DNA from: Schistocerca nitens
Taxonomy: Eukaryota > Arthropoda > Insecta > Orthoptera > Acrididae
Assembly: GCF_023898315.1 (NCBI RefSeq)
Contig: NC_064619.1
Location: forward strand, 343,003,150-343,067,149
DNA length: 64,000 bases
Direction: 5' to 3'
In this document: piece after piece, positions 43,487-55,235 of the stretch
Position numbering within the stretch: the first letter of the stretch is position 1
Layout of the letters: each line of letters starts with the position of its first letter
Made by a program: the position numbers and the translations under genes
Notes under the pieces: model-generated
The model's input: only the letters and a program-made list of their open reading frames with translations
Told to the model about the DNA's origin: nothing
Databases searched by the model: none

Positions 43487-43898
43487 TGTTATGGAATTCA
43501 AAAATTTTATTTTCAAAAATTAATATATGTGCCTTTATCTTAGAAACTGGTCAAACGATTTCTAAAAAACTTTTTCTGTTTAATCTCTTTGTATTTAGCA
43601 AGCCTGTCTCATGAGTCTTTTTTAATATATCGATTAAGAGACTACTCATAATTTTTTAATTATAATTCTGTAAGTACAGTATAAAATTCGTGCAAAATTC
43701 CAAGCACTTTGCCTCAAATCTCAGGCCATACTCAGAATTTCAAACTTTCCTCTTGATGCAACAATTATTGGGGTTGCAGAAACAAGTGCACAAAATTTTA
43801 TAATTCTAATCTTCATAGATTCTGAGAAAAACGTACATCAGCTTTAAAAAACAAAATTTTCAAGAAACGCAATTTAATGTTCAACTTAACGTTTTCTC
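43487..43898. other. Unassigned AT-rich spacer
   Basis: No gene or repeat identified. Confidence 0.5.
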
Positions 43899-44325
43899 TT
43901 ACGACATCTCATCGGAAGGCACCGGATTTATTCTTGTTTTCCTCCTTCTTTCCTTTACCAGGTCCTGAACTGACTTTCCAGCTGCAGACAGGCCCTGCAA
44001 ATTTAGTTTTCTCAAGATGTCTTGAGTACAATTTCCTATCGTAAAGCCCATGCTGTCTAATAGTTCCATCCTCCCTACGTTCGCATCATTAAGTACAAGA
44101 ACTGTATCATAAGTTGCAATCCTGACGACCATAGCAGGTGAAAAATGTGGTTTTAGGGCATCGCTTCCATATGAGTGAGCTTAGAGACTCATTAGATTAT
44201 GGGTTTTGCCATGAACACACTTTTTTAGAAGATCAGGATCAGCCAGAGACCTGTAAGTGGGCTTCATAACATCCAGGATACGATTTGGAAGCCTCTGCTT
44301 GTGAATGTAGGGATTGTTACCCCTC
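43899..44325 (-). pseudogene. Fragment resembling the C-terminus of a Mutator-like transposase-domain protein
   Basis: The minus strand reads YIHKQRLPNRILDVMKPTYR, DPDLLKKCVHGKTHN, then after a short disturbed part MVVRIATYDTVLVLND, MELLDSMGFTIGNCTQDIL and ERRRKTR. This resembles the C-terminal part of a widespread animal protein group annotated as Mutator-like transposase domain proteins (K..LLKKC.HG.TQN, YDAV..FN.G, LGFKPG-type blocks). I recognise it from memory of the pattern only. A stop lies after THNLMSL and the N-terminal two thirds are not found upstream. It is either a transposon relic or a truncated retrocopy. Confidence 0.4.
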
Positions 44326-45548
44326 TGAGCCTGTAGATTTGAAGTGTTGCTTCAACAGGTGGCCGTGGCGCGATGGTCGCTAAACACATTTATATTTCAG
44401 GCAATTCGGACGCGATTTCATCATTGAAACTTTGGGAAATTACTGTCCATGAATTCTACTAAATAAAAAATAAAGTGAAAACTGATATATTCGGCAATTT
44501 CAGGAATTTTGCACTTTTGATAGTGAAACGGAACCTATGTAAAATCTCTGAACTGAAATGAAATGGAAAACAGATAATGTACTCGTTCATTCTTAACTTC
44601 CCGACGCCTTCGGCACTGTGATACGTTGTCTTTCTTTCTTCTTAAGCCCAAGAGCTCCTGTAGCATCGACGTGTAGCAGTACGCACGAAGCAGCAGATGA
44701 CCGGCAACTCATTCTCTCCAGTCGTAACTCTCAAGTATTAGCTACTCAGAGTGCCTTGATGGACATAGTGATGTACTGCAGCAGTAAGCCGTTTGTGGAA
44801 ACACATGTTTGTTAACTGTGTAAGCTGTCTACATTGTGCGTAAACGAAATTGTTAGTGCACCCTATATGTAATGTGCAAAACTAAAAACCAGACAGAGTT
44901 TCTCCGGAAAGACACATTTCTGACAACTCTCACATTTTCTGCCCATTCAATCACTTGCATTCCGTTCCAGAGTGATTCTTGTTCCGGAGCGAGAACCTAT
45001 CACCTACCTTTGATTAATGTCCTAACATCAAGAAAAACAGCTCGTAGACATATGATCCATCTGTCTGCTTTTTTACACATAGAAACCATTACATAAATCG
45101 AATATTTAAGAAAATAATGTTAACGAATTTATAATTACTGTGCACGAACACTATTAGGAAATATTTCCAAAAAGCTGTTATCTACGGGATGATCCTGTGG
45201 GAACTAATATTTCTTTCAACTCGACAACGCAGGAGCCACAGGAAAAATGAATACGAGAAAAATCAAGCAGCAAAATCACACATCTGCGACTTATGGAATA
45301 CATGAGTGATGTATTAATGAACCTGGATAATACTACTATTTTTGGTCATTCAGTTGCTGATAGACGACAACCAAGGAAGTAACTAAGCCGACCAGAACAT
45401 AATGTAAACAATATTTAATTTCGGAAATGGTTTCTGTTGTAGGATCCCACATAAGTTATCGGAATTTCTTCACATGTATGAAGTGTACAACGCAAAACAA
45501 TAAAGATATAAATCCAGCCTGTCGGTAGTCAGGATATTAGGTGCCAAA
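44326..45548. other. Unassigned spacer
   Basis: No supported gene or repeat over 1.2 kb. Confidence 0.5.
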
Positions 45549-46637
45549 TACAGACGGGTCCAAAAAATGTATCCACAGTTTAAAAGTCCATAACTGACAA
45601 ACTAATTGACGGAGTTGTCTCATCTTTGGTAGTGTAATAGTTTGTAGTTCCGGCAATCGCCACACAAGCGTTGTATTTCATTGTTTTGTTTTGTCAGATG
45701 ACAGTCGCCAGATAGTCAGTGTTTTGTTCTTAGTTGCACCTAGTTACTCGAGTAAACATGGCTGGCGCAAGGCTTACATTCGATGAAAGGAAGTCAGTTT
45801 TGAAGTGGTATTTGAAGTACGAAAACATTAATGAGGCTCAACGGCAATGGCGAAATGAGTATCAAACAGAGCCACCGACACGTTTAACGATACGTCGCAT
45901 TCGAGACAAATTTGAAGCTGAAGCCTGTGTTAAAGATGTACACAAACAACGATCTGGACGACCTGTAACAGTAACAAGTCCATCTAACTCCCGTCGTGTG
46001 TTACAACAATTCACTCGCTCACCACGGAAGTCTGTGAGACAGTGTGCCCGTGAAACTGGAGTGAGTCGCTCGAGCGTCCGGCGAATTTTGAAGACAGCAA
46101 AGTGGAAGTGCTACATCCCACGATTGATACACGCAATGAACGAGGACAACCCAGATCGTAGAACGGAGTACTGCGAGTGGTTTACTAACATGGTGCGCAA
46201 CGATGAAGAATTTGCAGAGATGATTGTGTGGTCTGATGAGGCACAGTTCAAACTCAATGGTACAGTAAATCGCCACAATTGTATCTACTGGGCCGCCGAA
46301 AATCCGAACGTCCATGTAGACAAAGCCATGAATTTGCCAGGAGTAAATGTGTGGTGTTGGTTGTCTTACCGGGGCTTGATTGGGCCATTCTTCTTTGACG
46401 GCACAGTTACCGGTGAGGTGTACCTTCAGAAGCTTCAGATATCCATTTTACCTGCCATCCGAGACTTGTATGAAGACGGAAGAGTTTACTTTCAACAAGA
46501 TGGTGCTCCAGCACGCTACCAAAATCGTGTTAGGGCGTATCTCGACGAAAATCTACCAGGAAGATGGGTAGGCCGTAGAGGTGCTGTGAAGTATCCACCA
46601 CGTTCCCCAGACCTAACTCTTCTGGACTTTTACCTGT

Positions 46638-49600
46638 CTTGGTCTTGGTCTTGATTCCTTCGGCCCCTATGGGGGCATAGGGCATCCAGGAGAACTCGCC
46701 ATCCGTCTCTGTCTTTGGCCATTTGCCTCAATTCTGCCCAGGTCTTGCCAACTCTTTTTGCTTCCCCTTCCACTGTCCTCTTCCACGTGCCCCTTGGTCT
46801 TCCTCTCTTCCTTGTTCCCTGGGGATTCCATTCCAATGCTTTTTTCTTGATGGCTCCATCTGGTTTTCTCAAGGTGTGCCCCAACCAGCCCCACTTTCTC
46901 TCTCGTATCTGGTCTTCTATAGGTATCTGGTTTGTTGTTCGCCAGAGCCCCTCATTACATATTTTTTCTGGCCACTAGATATTCATGATGCGTCGAAGAC
47001 ATCTATTTATGAAGCTTTGTAACTGGGTTGTTATCTTTTTATCCATTTTCCAGCTTTCACTGGCGTACAGAAGGATAGCCTTCACATTTGTATTAAAAAT
47101 ACGGATTTTTGTTTTGTATGTGATATTTCTATTTTTCCATATTGGATACAATTGTATGAAGGCAGCATTTGCCTTTTTAATGCGGTTTTTCACGTCATTT
47201 CCAGCTCCACCATCTTCCGCCACTATACTACCCAGATACAGGAATGAGTTGACAGTCTCCACTCGCTGCTCACCTATTAACAGGGGCACCTCCATGTTCC
47301 CTAAAGTTACTCTCATTTCCTTTGTTTTGCCTGTATTTATCTTGAGGCCAGCAGTCTCTGCTTCTTCTTTCAGCAAGTTTAATTTAGCTTGCATATCAGT
47401 CAGCCTTGGAGCTAACAAAACTATGTCGTCTGCAAAATCCAAATCCTCCAGACGTTCGTGTATCCCCCACTAGATTCCTCGTCTCCTGCCTGCTGTGACT
47501 CTTCTCATAACAGAGTCTAGAATGAGTAGAAAAAGTGTTGGTGACAAAATGCAGCCCTGCCGGACTCCAGTTGTTACTTTTATGGGCCCTGTCATATTTC
47601 CCTTGTGGAGTATGCAGCATTCGTAGCCATCATATGGATCTTTTATGATGTTTAAGATCTTCTGTGGTATGCCATACTTCCGCAACACCTGCCAGAGCAC
47701 TTTATGTTTCACGGAATCGAAGGCCTTTTGAAAATCAATGATTGCCAGGTACATGGTTGCTTGGAATTCTTTGCTTTGCTCTAAGATGATCCTGAGAGTG
47801 TCAATAAGATCAACACAGCTGCGTTGTGCCCTAAAACCGGCCTGTTCTTTACGCAGTCGCTTTTCAAGGGATTCTTTAATTCTGGTGAGGACCTTACTGG
47901 GCACTGACAACATTGTAATACCACGCCAGTTGTTACAGTCTGACAAATTTCCCTTTTCTGGGAGCTTTACCACCAAGCCATTTTTCCACTCCTTTGGAGA
48001 TTTCTCTTCAAGCTAAATATGCTTCAGCAAAGGATGGATTATTTTAACAGTACTTTCAATATCGGCTTTTAAGAGCTCCGGTGCTATGTTGTCTAGGCCT
48101 GGAGCCTTTGTATTTTTTAGTGTTTTCAAGGCAATCCTAATTTCGTCCATTGTGGGGCACTGCAAATTTATATCTTGATCTTCTTCGACTTCCTCTGGAA
48201 CATCTCTTACCTGTTCCTCTTGGTTGTCTTCACAGTTTAACAGTTCCCTGAAGTGCTCCTCCCATCTCTGTAGCTGTGCCTGTTGAGTTGTAAGCATCAC
48301 ACCATTCTTGTTCTTAACTGGTCCTTCATGTCTGAAGTTCTTCATTGACAACCGTTCGGTAATGTTGTAGAGCTCTTTCATATTTCCTTGTCTTGCTGCC
48401 TCTTCTGCTAATTTTGCTTACTCATCTATCCATTTCCTTTTATCTCGACGTAGCAATGTTTTCACTTTTTTGTTCGCCTCCATGTATTCTTTATGCGCTT
48501 CGCTCTTCTGCGCTCTTGTCTACAAAAATTTAACTTAAGTTTTAGTTCTTTCCTGTGGCTGATTTCATTCCACGTAGCATCGGAGATCCATTCCTTCGTT
48601 TGATGTGCCTTAAATCCTAAGATTTTTTCTCCCACATCTAAATAACTGTTCTTGATTTTTTGCCAGCATGTTTCAATTCCCTCTTCCATAAAGTTTTCTT
48701 CAGAGAGGACCTGGAATCTGTTTTGTAGTTCAAGGGCAAATGTTTCTTTGATCTGTTGGTCTTTTAATCTTTCCACCTCTATTTTCTTGCACCTATGATT
48801 GAGCTTGGTTCTATTTGCCACTATCTTCAGTCTGAATTCCGCCAGAACTAGGTGGTGGTCACTTCCAACGTCTGCCGCTCTTCTATTTCTGACATCTAAC
48901 AGAGAGTGTCGGAACTTGCGGGTTATGACTATGTGGTCTATTTGATTTTCGGTAACGTGGTCTGGAGAAACCCACGTTATCTTATGGCAGTTACGATGTG
49001 GAAACAATGTGCCTCCAATGACTAGCTCATGTTCAGCGCATGTATCTATCAACAGTTCACCATTTACATTCCTGATCCCCATGCCATGCACGCCCATGAT
49101 ATGTTCAAGCCCTTCATTTTCTGAACCAACTTTTGCGTTCAAGTCACCCATTAAAATTTTTATGTCCCTAGAATTTGTTTGTGTAAGGACTCCGTTAAGC
49201 TGTGTATAAAATGCATCTTTTAATTCTCCTTTAGCTATTTCAGTAGGTGCATAGCATTGAATTACAGTAACATATCGTACAATTGTTTTAAAGCGTGCGG
49301 CTATTATCCGTTATCAGGCTGGTTTCCACTCCAGTAAGCTCTTCTTGCTGCTTTTAGATAGTAAGAGCCCTACACCATTCCTGTGCATCGCGTCTTCACC
49401 TGTCTGACCCGCATACAGCAACACTCCACCATTTTGTGTTTGGAATTCCCCAGATTCTGGCCACCTTACTTCACTTAGTCCCAATATATCTAGTCGATAG
49501 TTCTCCATCTCTTTTTCAACCTGTCTTAGCCTCCCTCCCTCTCTCAACGTCCTTACATTCCAAAAACCTATACGGGTTTTCCTTTTCAGGCCAAAGGTCA

Positions 49601-50104
49601 TATCCTTAAGATCCATCCGGCTGTTTCTCCTTTTAGTTTCTGTGATATGTGTTTTTTGGCGGTGCGGGTTATCAGCCCACAGCCCCCGACTGTCCTGGTG
49701 GGGCTGCCACCTCGTGGCCTGGACACCTGCCCTTGTCTTCACCACGACTACAGAACGCTATCCATCCCTTCGCAGTAAGGCCTATGTGCATCAACGTTGT
49801 CCTGGTTTCCAAGGATCTTCTTCTGCCCACATTAGGGGACTGTGTCTGCTGCCACACAATCACAAGGAGGAAAAGGAAAGGAAGGGAATGTATAGGATGG
49901 GACAGAACAGAATAGGATAGGACAGGACACTAGACGGGACGTTGTGAGACACACTTTGTCTGGATCCTCTATGGAGACCTGTCCGGCTTGGAGGGCCCTG
50001 CCGGTAGTTACACCACCGCCGGCATAGCCCTCCACTTCATTGGATAACACAAAACCGCTCGCCCACACGGACAGTTGTTTCGTTAACGCGGTGTCTCCCG
50101 AGGG
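46638..50104 (-). mobile_element. RTE-clade LINE, apparently full length, inserted in mariner
   Basis: A perfect 14-bp duplication GGACTTTTACCTGT lies at 46624-46637 and 50105-50118. The 3' end (left) carries a short (GACCAA)n tail, typical for RTE elements, not poly(A). The 5' end lies at 50104. Length is 3467 bp. The minus-strand ORF codes for endonuclease and reverse transcriptase but is broken in several places. Confidence 0.9.
46640..49745 (-). pseudogene. RTE LINE ORF2 (endonuclease + reverse transcriptase), multiply broken
   Basis: Blocks in order: RIGFWNVRTLREGGRL and LGLSEVRW (49490-49560), stop near 49314, MGDLNAKVGSENEG (49151), QIDHIVI and GSDHHLVLAEF (48840-48960), shift near 48462, KAPGLDNIAPELLK (about 48080), stop near 48013, IIDFQKAFDSVKH (about 47710), GVRQGCILSPTLF (about 47540), stop near 47470, DFADDIVLL (47430), NSFLYLGSIV (47240) and IGHTLRKPDGAIKKKALEWN (46880), ending close to the GACCAA tail. 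WNVRTL, SEVRW, GDLNAKVG, SDHH and FADD are the functional boxes and are all readable. At least four separate inactivating changes mean it is older than the neighbouring mariner frame suggests, or was copied already defective. Confidence 0.85.
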
Positions 50105-50418
50105 GGACTTTTACCTGTGGGGAACACCAAAGGACGTCGTTTATCGACAAAAGCCTCGCACATTGGATGAACTTCGAGAATCCATCGTACATTCGTGTGC
50201 AAATAACCAACTGAACACGTTGCAGTCAGTAGTTCATGCTGCAGTTCGGCGGCATCGTTTGTGTGTGGATGTTAATAGTGACCATTTTGAACACCTACAG
50301 TGATATCTTTAAGTTGGACTTTAAGCTACACTTTCACCAAAAATGAGACAAATCCGTCAATTAGTTTGCAAGTCATGGACTTTTAAACAGTGGATACTTT
50401 TTTTTGGACCCCTGTGTA

Positions 50419-50805
50419 TAGTATCCAAAAATGTGTTACCGCATAAAGTACGAATTCTGGTGCCAGTCAGTGTAGCGGAGAGTAATGAAATGGTGTAATT
50501 CCTCTATGGAAAACTGAAACACAGTATCTGAACATGCGTGACAAAACACTCTTCCTCTATAACAGAAAAATATAATTTTTTTCTGTATAAACTTACTTCC
50601 TATTTGTTGCACTTCGAGCGACACTCACTTGAACGCAACAGTACACAGAAAAAAACTTTCATTGCCTCTCAAGGGCATTGCCAGCACACCCAGATGGTTT
50701 ACGCTTTTCAACTACAGCAGTGACAAAGAAATCCACAATATTTTCTTCAGTTTCATAGTCAGCTGACCGTAACCACAGCACTGTATCACCGCCTGAATAA
50801 AACTC
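50419..50805. other. Unassigned spacer
   Basis: AT-rich; no gene or repeat identified. Confidence 0.5.
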
Positions 50806-51234
50806 TTAGGCTGCGTTCACACTGCCGGCCGGGCCGGGCCGGGATGACGCGTACTGGCTCGGCTCGTGCCTGGCCAGCTCAGGCCGACGTGTAGTGCATT
50901 CACATTGCGCGCCGCGCCGAGCCGGGACGGGGAAATGGGGGAAAATCCACTTCTCCGATTTTCATGTTTTAAAAATTCTTAGGGCTATATAAGACTTCGC
51001 CACATCTTTTATGAACTTATTTTTGCTTAAAAGCGTTACTTACGTCGTGAAAAAAGAAAAAGTCTACTTTTCGTTTCGCGTGATTTCTTAGTTTCGTAAC
51101 GCTTCCCAACCGATTTTGAAGAAAGTATGCGGCTAAAAAATCTGATTTTTGTACACGTGGTAGTGTAACATCATATCTTCGTATTGAATCATTTATCTTT
51201 CCATATTCCTTAACAGTCATTGTGAAATCATGCT

Positions 51235-51416
51235 CTCGCTGTTCTAGGCGCGCAGTCCGGAACCGTGGGACTGCTACGGTCGCAGGTTCGAATCCTGCCT
51301 CGGGCATGGATGTGTGTGATGTCCTTAGGTTAGTTAGGTTTAAGTAGTTCTAAGTTCTAGGGGACTGATAACCACAGCAGTTGAGTCCCATAGTGCTCAG
51401 AGCCATTTGAACCATT
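51235..51416 (+). mobile_element. SINE (abundant family), 5'-truncated, nested in Harbinger
   Basis: Starts inside the tRNA-like head (CTGTTCTAGGCGCGCAGTCC), so the A box is lost. B box AGGTTCGAATCCTGCC is intact. A perfect 12-bp duplication TGAAATCATGCT lies at 51223-51234 and 51417-51428. Confidence 0.95.
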
Positions 51417-52091
51417 TGAAATCATGCTATTTGTCAACGTTGTGCACTTGATTTACAAATCTTGTAGTGAAAAAGTTATGTAGCGGGTATCTTACTGTTA
51501 GATCCGTTTTAGACCATCCATTGTCGGGAATGATATGTAGCTAAAAGTACCAAAAAGTTTTTGAAATGATAATGATACTGATATCTGTCTCTGGTCACAA
51601 GTAATGCGAGCTATTCAGCGGCGCCAGTGCCGTGTCCGCAAGCCACGGAGTTCGCGCGGTTACAGCTTGGTTTAGTACATGTACAGATAGAAGTGTCAAT
51701 GACATAGGTCTGATAAAATTTGGTGTAAAACTAATCACAAAAACAAACTGGAGATTTGTGATACGTTTACTGCAGAAACTGAAGCGCAATTCTGTAGTCT
51801 CGTTGTCTACTTTGACAGAAAAAATAATGGAGAGTTAATGAAACTACTGTAGATCGACACAGATGTGCGTTTCATTGTTCTTCGTTGTTTTTCTTTTCTT
51901 CCTTGGCGGGCTGCGCTGCACTGTCAAGGTAATCCCCATTCTTTGGTTAAATGGCTGTTAGTTGCCGGAGGCCAAATAAATAAATTTAAAAAAATCCCCA
52001 CCCTTCGACAGCTGACAAGCAAGTCAGTAGAAAACGCAGCTGCAGTCAACAGTTGCTCGCCTTTAGCTAGTCTGTGCTGTCGTGTAGAACA

Positions 52092-53986
52092 ATGTCTTCA
52101 CTCTTTTATTGGTATTGTTTTGGCTCTGCAGTAACTCGTCGAGTTTTGAAGTACAGAAGAACTAGGAGGTTATGGATTCATCCCATAAATAGCGACAGAC
52201 ATTTAGGAGAGTTTTTTTCTTTACATGAAGAACTTAAAAACTATCCTAAAAAATTTTATTCATATTACAGAATGAATCATAATACATTTCAGTATGTGCT
52301 GCAGAACATTAAAGACAAAATTTCGAAACAGAACACAAATTTTCGAAGAAGTATAACAGCAGAATAAAAATTATGTATAACGATAAGGTAAGATTCGTTA
52401 GTACACACTTTTTGGTTTGCAGTAGAACTTTGTGCAGCATTCACTACCTCCAATTAATAGTAGTCATGCTTTCGTATTTTAAATTTCACAAACGCTTACC
52501 TCTGAGGGGAAGAGAGTTTATGGAACTCCTGAGAATCATTAGTAAGTAATTAGCTTCGTCATTTCGGGTAATGTCTTGCTGTGCCTTCAACGAAGAATCG
52601 CAGAAATACTCCTTCAGAATTTTCCAACTTTTTTCTTCTTTTTTCTTCATGATGCAGCGCTTGGCAGTGGTGATGGTTCATCATGTGGAGCCACTGATGA
52701 CCTCACCTTGTAAGATAGACAGATTGATAGGCGAAGAGTTTTGAGATAATGCCATTTGACTCAGTGGTTCTATTTCCACTGATAAGAAACTGTGCATAGC
52801 TCTTGGAACTTAGGAAAATCATATGACAGAACAAAGCCAGAGTGGAATTGCATTTTAATATACTATTCCCTGGATCACATGACCTTATTTTGCCAAGTTA
52901 TACATGTTATTCTCTGTAACTGTCTCTCAGGTCTTTGCATTTCGATTTCATTATTTTAATTGAAAGAATATAGAAGGGTGCAAGAACATGTCTCTTTAAT
53001 TATTTATTGTTGTATAACTGTGAAATGACATGGACTAAGTACATATCTACTGTGCAAACAAAACTGTAAAAATTTCGCCCAACACCACACTTGAGTAACA
53101 CATTTTACGATTTTTTTTCTCAGGTATCTGTCCACTGGCATCTCCTTTCATGCACTAGCATCGTCATTCCGATTAGGAGTGTCCACCGTATCAGTGGAGG
53201 TGAAAGACGTTTGTATGGCCATATGGGAGTCACTTGCTCCCATTCATTTACCAACACCAACTGTTTCTCGATTTAAAGAAATTGCCAGTGAAATGCATAC
53301 GAGATGGGGATTTCCAAACTGTGTTGGATGTATAGACGGGAAGCACATACGTGTCCAATGTCCGTAAACTTTCTAGCAGCATGTTTTACAATTACAAACA
53401 GTATTATTCGATTGTACTCCAAGCAGTTGCTGATGCAACTTACAAATTTATAGCTGTAGATGTTGGTGCATACGGTAAACAGTCTGATGCAGGCGTGTTT
53501 AAAGAAATTATGTTACATAAGAAACTTACAAATGGGGAGCTGTTATTACCGCCACCAACAAGACTTGAAGGAATGTGTCAGGAACTACCGTACGTCATTT
53601 TGGGAGATGAAGCTTACCCCTTATTAGAGAATTTGATGAGACCTTTTCCTCGCAGAAATTTGGACAACGAGAAGATTCTATACAATGATAAGCATTCCAG
53701 AGCAAGAAAAGTTGTTGAATGTGCATTTTGTATAATGACCAATAAATGGAGACTACTGAGGAAGGAAATTGAAACATCCATTGACGTAGCTGATCACATA
53801 GTCAAGTGCATTTGTCTACTTCATAATATTGTCATTGACAGAGAAGGATGCAATGTTGAAGCTGAAAAGTTTTGTAACAATGCTGATATGCAGACAGCTG
53901 GTGCCACATTCAACAGAAATTCCACATTACGTTCGAAAACTGTCAGGAACACTTTTGTTGAATATTTCGTTAAGAATGCAACTTAA
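52092..53986 (+). pseudogene. Harbinger nuclease (DDE_Tnp_4 type), two exons, one stop and one frameshift
   Basis: Exon 1 (52092-52387) starts MSSLFYWYCFGS and contains RRLWIHPINSDRHLGEF and YYRMNHNTFQYVLQNI. Its reading meets TAA at 52365-52367 where the family has Glu (RRSITAE-E). The intron 52388-53123 has GTAAGA and TTTTTCTCAG borders and joins codons AG|G in frame with RYLSTGISFHALASSFRLGV. Exon 2 (53124-53986) has CVGCIDGKHIRV (first Asp), an extra base near 53364 shifting the frame, VDVGAYGKQSDAGVF (second Asp), YVILGDEAYPL and RARKVVECAFCIMTNKWRLL (acidic residue at VE). It ends EYFVKNAT. Without the two lesions it would be about 385 residues, the usual size. Confidence 0.85.
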
Positions 53987-53999
53987 AATAATTAAGAAA

Positions 54000-54455
54000 C
54001 CTTTGAAAAATAAATTTTGGAATTGAAAGTACTTAGCTATTTACTGTATTTTTGTGTATCTCATTTCACTGTAAATAAAACAAATAAAATTATAAAGGAA
54101 AATAATTTACATTTGTGCGAACTATCTGAAACACACTCCTTGATTACTTCGTTCCATAATCTGGAAACTGCATCATTACTGTCATACTCGCCGAATTTCT
54201 GATACCAAATTGATGGACACAAGTTAATGTCATGTACATGTTATTCTGCATTCATTAAAGTAAGAACATCGAAAAAAGATGTCTCAGACAACAGCTTATA
54301 GTAAAGTGCCACAGCATGACTTTACAATCCATTGTCATCTGGTAGGGACACATTTGCGTCCCTCAATGGCACTCATATCTGCCTCCGTTTACAACTAAGT
54401 GCGAACTATTCAGTGGCGGCAAAGCCGCGATCGCTGGCAAGCTATTGTTTTAAAT
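54000..54455. other. Harbinger 3' non-coding region
   Basis: AT-rich stretch between the nuclease stop and the nested SINE. A minus frame at about 54050-54210 (IWYQKFGEYDSNDAVSRLWN) could be a remnant of the accessory DNA-binding gene, but the match is too weak to call. Confidence 0.3.
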
Positions 54456-54468
54456 GCATGTAAATACG

Positions 54469-54661
54469 GTTCAAATGGCTCTGAGCACTATGGGACTCAA
54501 CTGCTGAGGTCATTAGTCCCCTAGAACTTAGAACTAGTTAAACCTAACTAACCTAAGGACATCACACACATCCATGCCCGAGGCAGGATTCGAACCTGCG
54601 ACCGTAGCGGTCTCGCGGTTCCAGACTGCAGCGCCAGAACCGCGCGGCCACTTCGGCCGGC
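54469..54661 (-). mobile_element. SINE (abundant family) nested in Harbinger
   Basis: Minus strand, B box AGGTTCGAATCCTGCC, head CCGGCCGAAGTGGCCGCGCG. A perfect 13-bp duplication GCATGTAAATACG lies at 54456-54468 and 54662-54674. Confidence 0.95.
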
Positions 54662-55033
54662 GCATGTAAATACGAAAGATTAAATAAATGAAATTACGTG
54701 TACGTAATTTCTCCTCACTGATTGTGAAATGTGAGGTAACATCTTAAAATAAAAGACGTGTGCAGTCACACTTGTGATGAAAGCAGAAGGGAGACGTGTG
54801 ATGCGTGTACTGCAGAAGCTGTAGTGCTGCTCCACAGGCTCGCGCCGGCAATATTAAACACCCGGGATGTCGCCGGCTCGGCTCCGGAAGGCTCACGCCG
54901 TGTCGGCGCGGCCCGGCCGCCAGTGTGAACACCGCAGTTCAAAACCACGTGTTTGATATCAAAGCGGGCGGCGGCACGGCCAGGCTCAGCTCGGCCCGGC
55001 CGGCAGTGTGAACGCAGCCTTAGCGACGCACTG

Positions 55034-55235
55034 TCGGCCGGCCGCTGTGGTCGAGCGGTTCTTGGCGCTTCAGTCCGGAACCACGCGGCTGCTACGGTCG
55101 CAGGTTCGAATCCTGCCTCGGGCATGGATGTGTGTGAAGTCCTTAGGTTAGTTAGGTTTAAGTAGTTCTAAGTTCTAGGGTACTGATGACCTAAGATGTT
55201 AAGTCCCATAGTGCTCAGAACCATTTGAACCATTT
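55034..55235 (+). mobile_element. SINE (abundant family) next to Harbinger
   Basis: Head GGCCGCTGTGGTCGAGCGGT, B box AGGTTCGAATCCTGCC, tail CCATTTGAACCATTT. It lies 12 bp outside the Harbinger target duplication. I find no clear duplication of its own. Confidence 0.9.

Larger units (their letters stand above)
45758..50303 (+). pseudogene. DD41D mariner transposase, interrupted only by a LINE insertion
   Basis: Start chosen at [14 protein letters not shown] (45758); the in-frame Met at 45734 lies in leader sequence. The coding parts are 45758-46637 and 50119-50303, with a codon split at the insertion point, giving a 354-residue frame without other stops. Residues 1-120 are the two helix-turn-helix units ([20 protein letters not shown] in the second). 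The catalytic residues are Asp160 ([10 protein letters not shown]), Asp248 (FQQDGAPAR) and Asp290 (LLDFYLWG), with 41 residues between the last two. It would cut and paste its own TA-flanked element. Inactive as it stands because the RTE sits inside codon 294, but otherwise well preserved. Confidence 0.9.
45551..50416 (+). mobile_element. Mariner-like DD41D element split by an RTE LINE
   Basis: Inverted ends of about 75 bp: CAGACGGGTCCAAAAAATGT on the left and, read inward, CACAGGGGTCCAAAAAAAGT on the right. Both continue with (T)TTAAAAGTCCATAACT/GACT and CAAACTAATTGACGGA. TA lies at 45549-45550 and 50417-50418. Subtracting the LINE (46638-50104) and one 14-bp duplication leaves about 1.4 kb with one transposase gene. 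Confidence 0.95.
50809..55019 (+). mobile_element. PIF/Harbinger-type element, complete ends
   Basis: Inverted ends GGCTGCGTTCACACTGCCGG on the left and the same read inward from the right, both running into GGCCGGGC-rich sequence. A 3-bp TTA duplication, as expected for the superfamily, lies at 50806-50808 and 55020-55022. Length is 4211 bp including two SINEs (51235-51416 and 54469-54661). It carries a two-exon nuclease gene on the plus strand. The second gene usual for this superfamily (Myb/SANT-like) is not convincingly seen. Confidence 0.9.

Noticed and set aside
46985..47473. 162-codon plus-strand frame
   Set aside because: Antisense shadow of the RTE LINE at 46638-50104.
54050..54210. 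Accessory Myb/MADF-like gene of the Harbinger element on the minus strand
   Set aside because: Only a short stretch (IWYQKFGEYDSNDAVSRLWN) is suggestive; no continuous frame or domain pattern.
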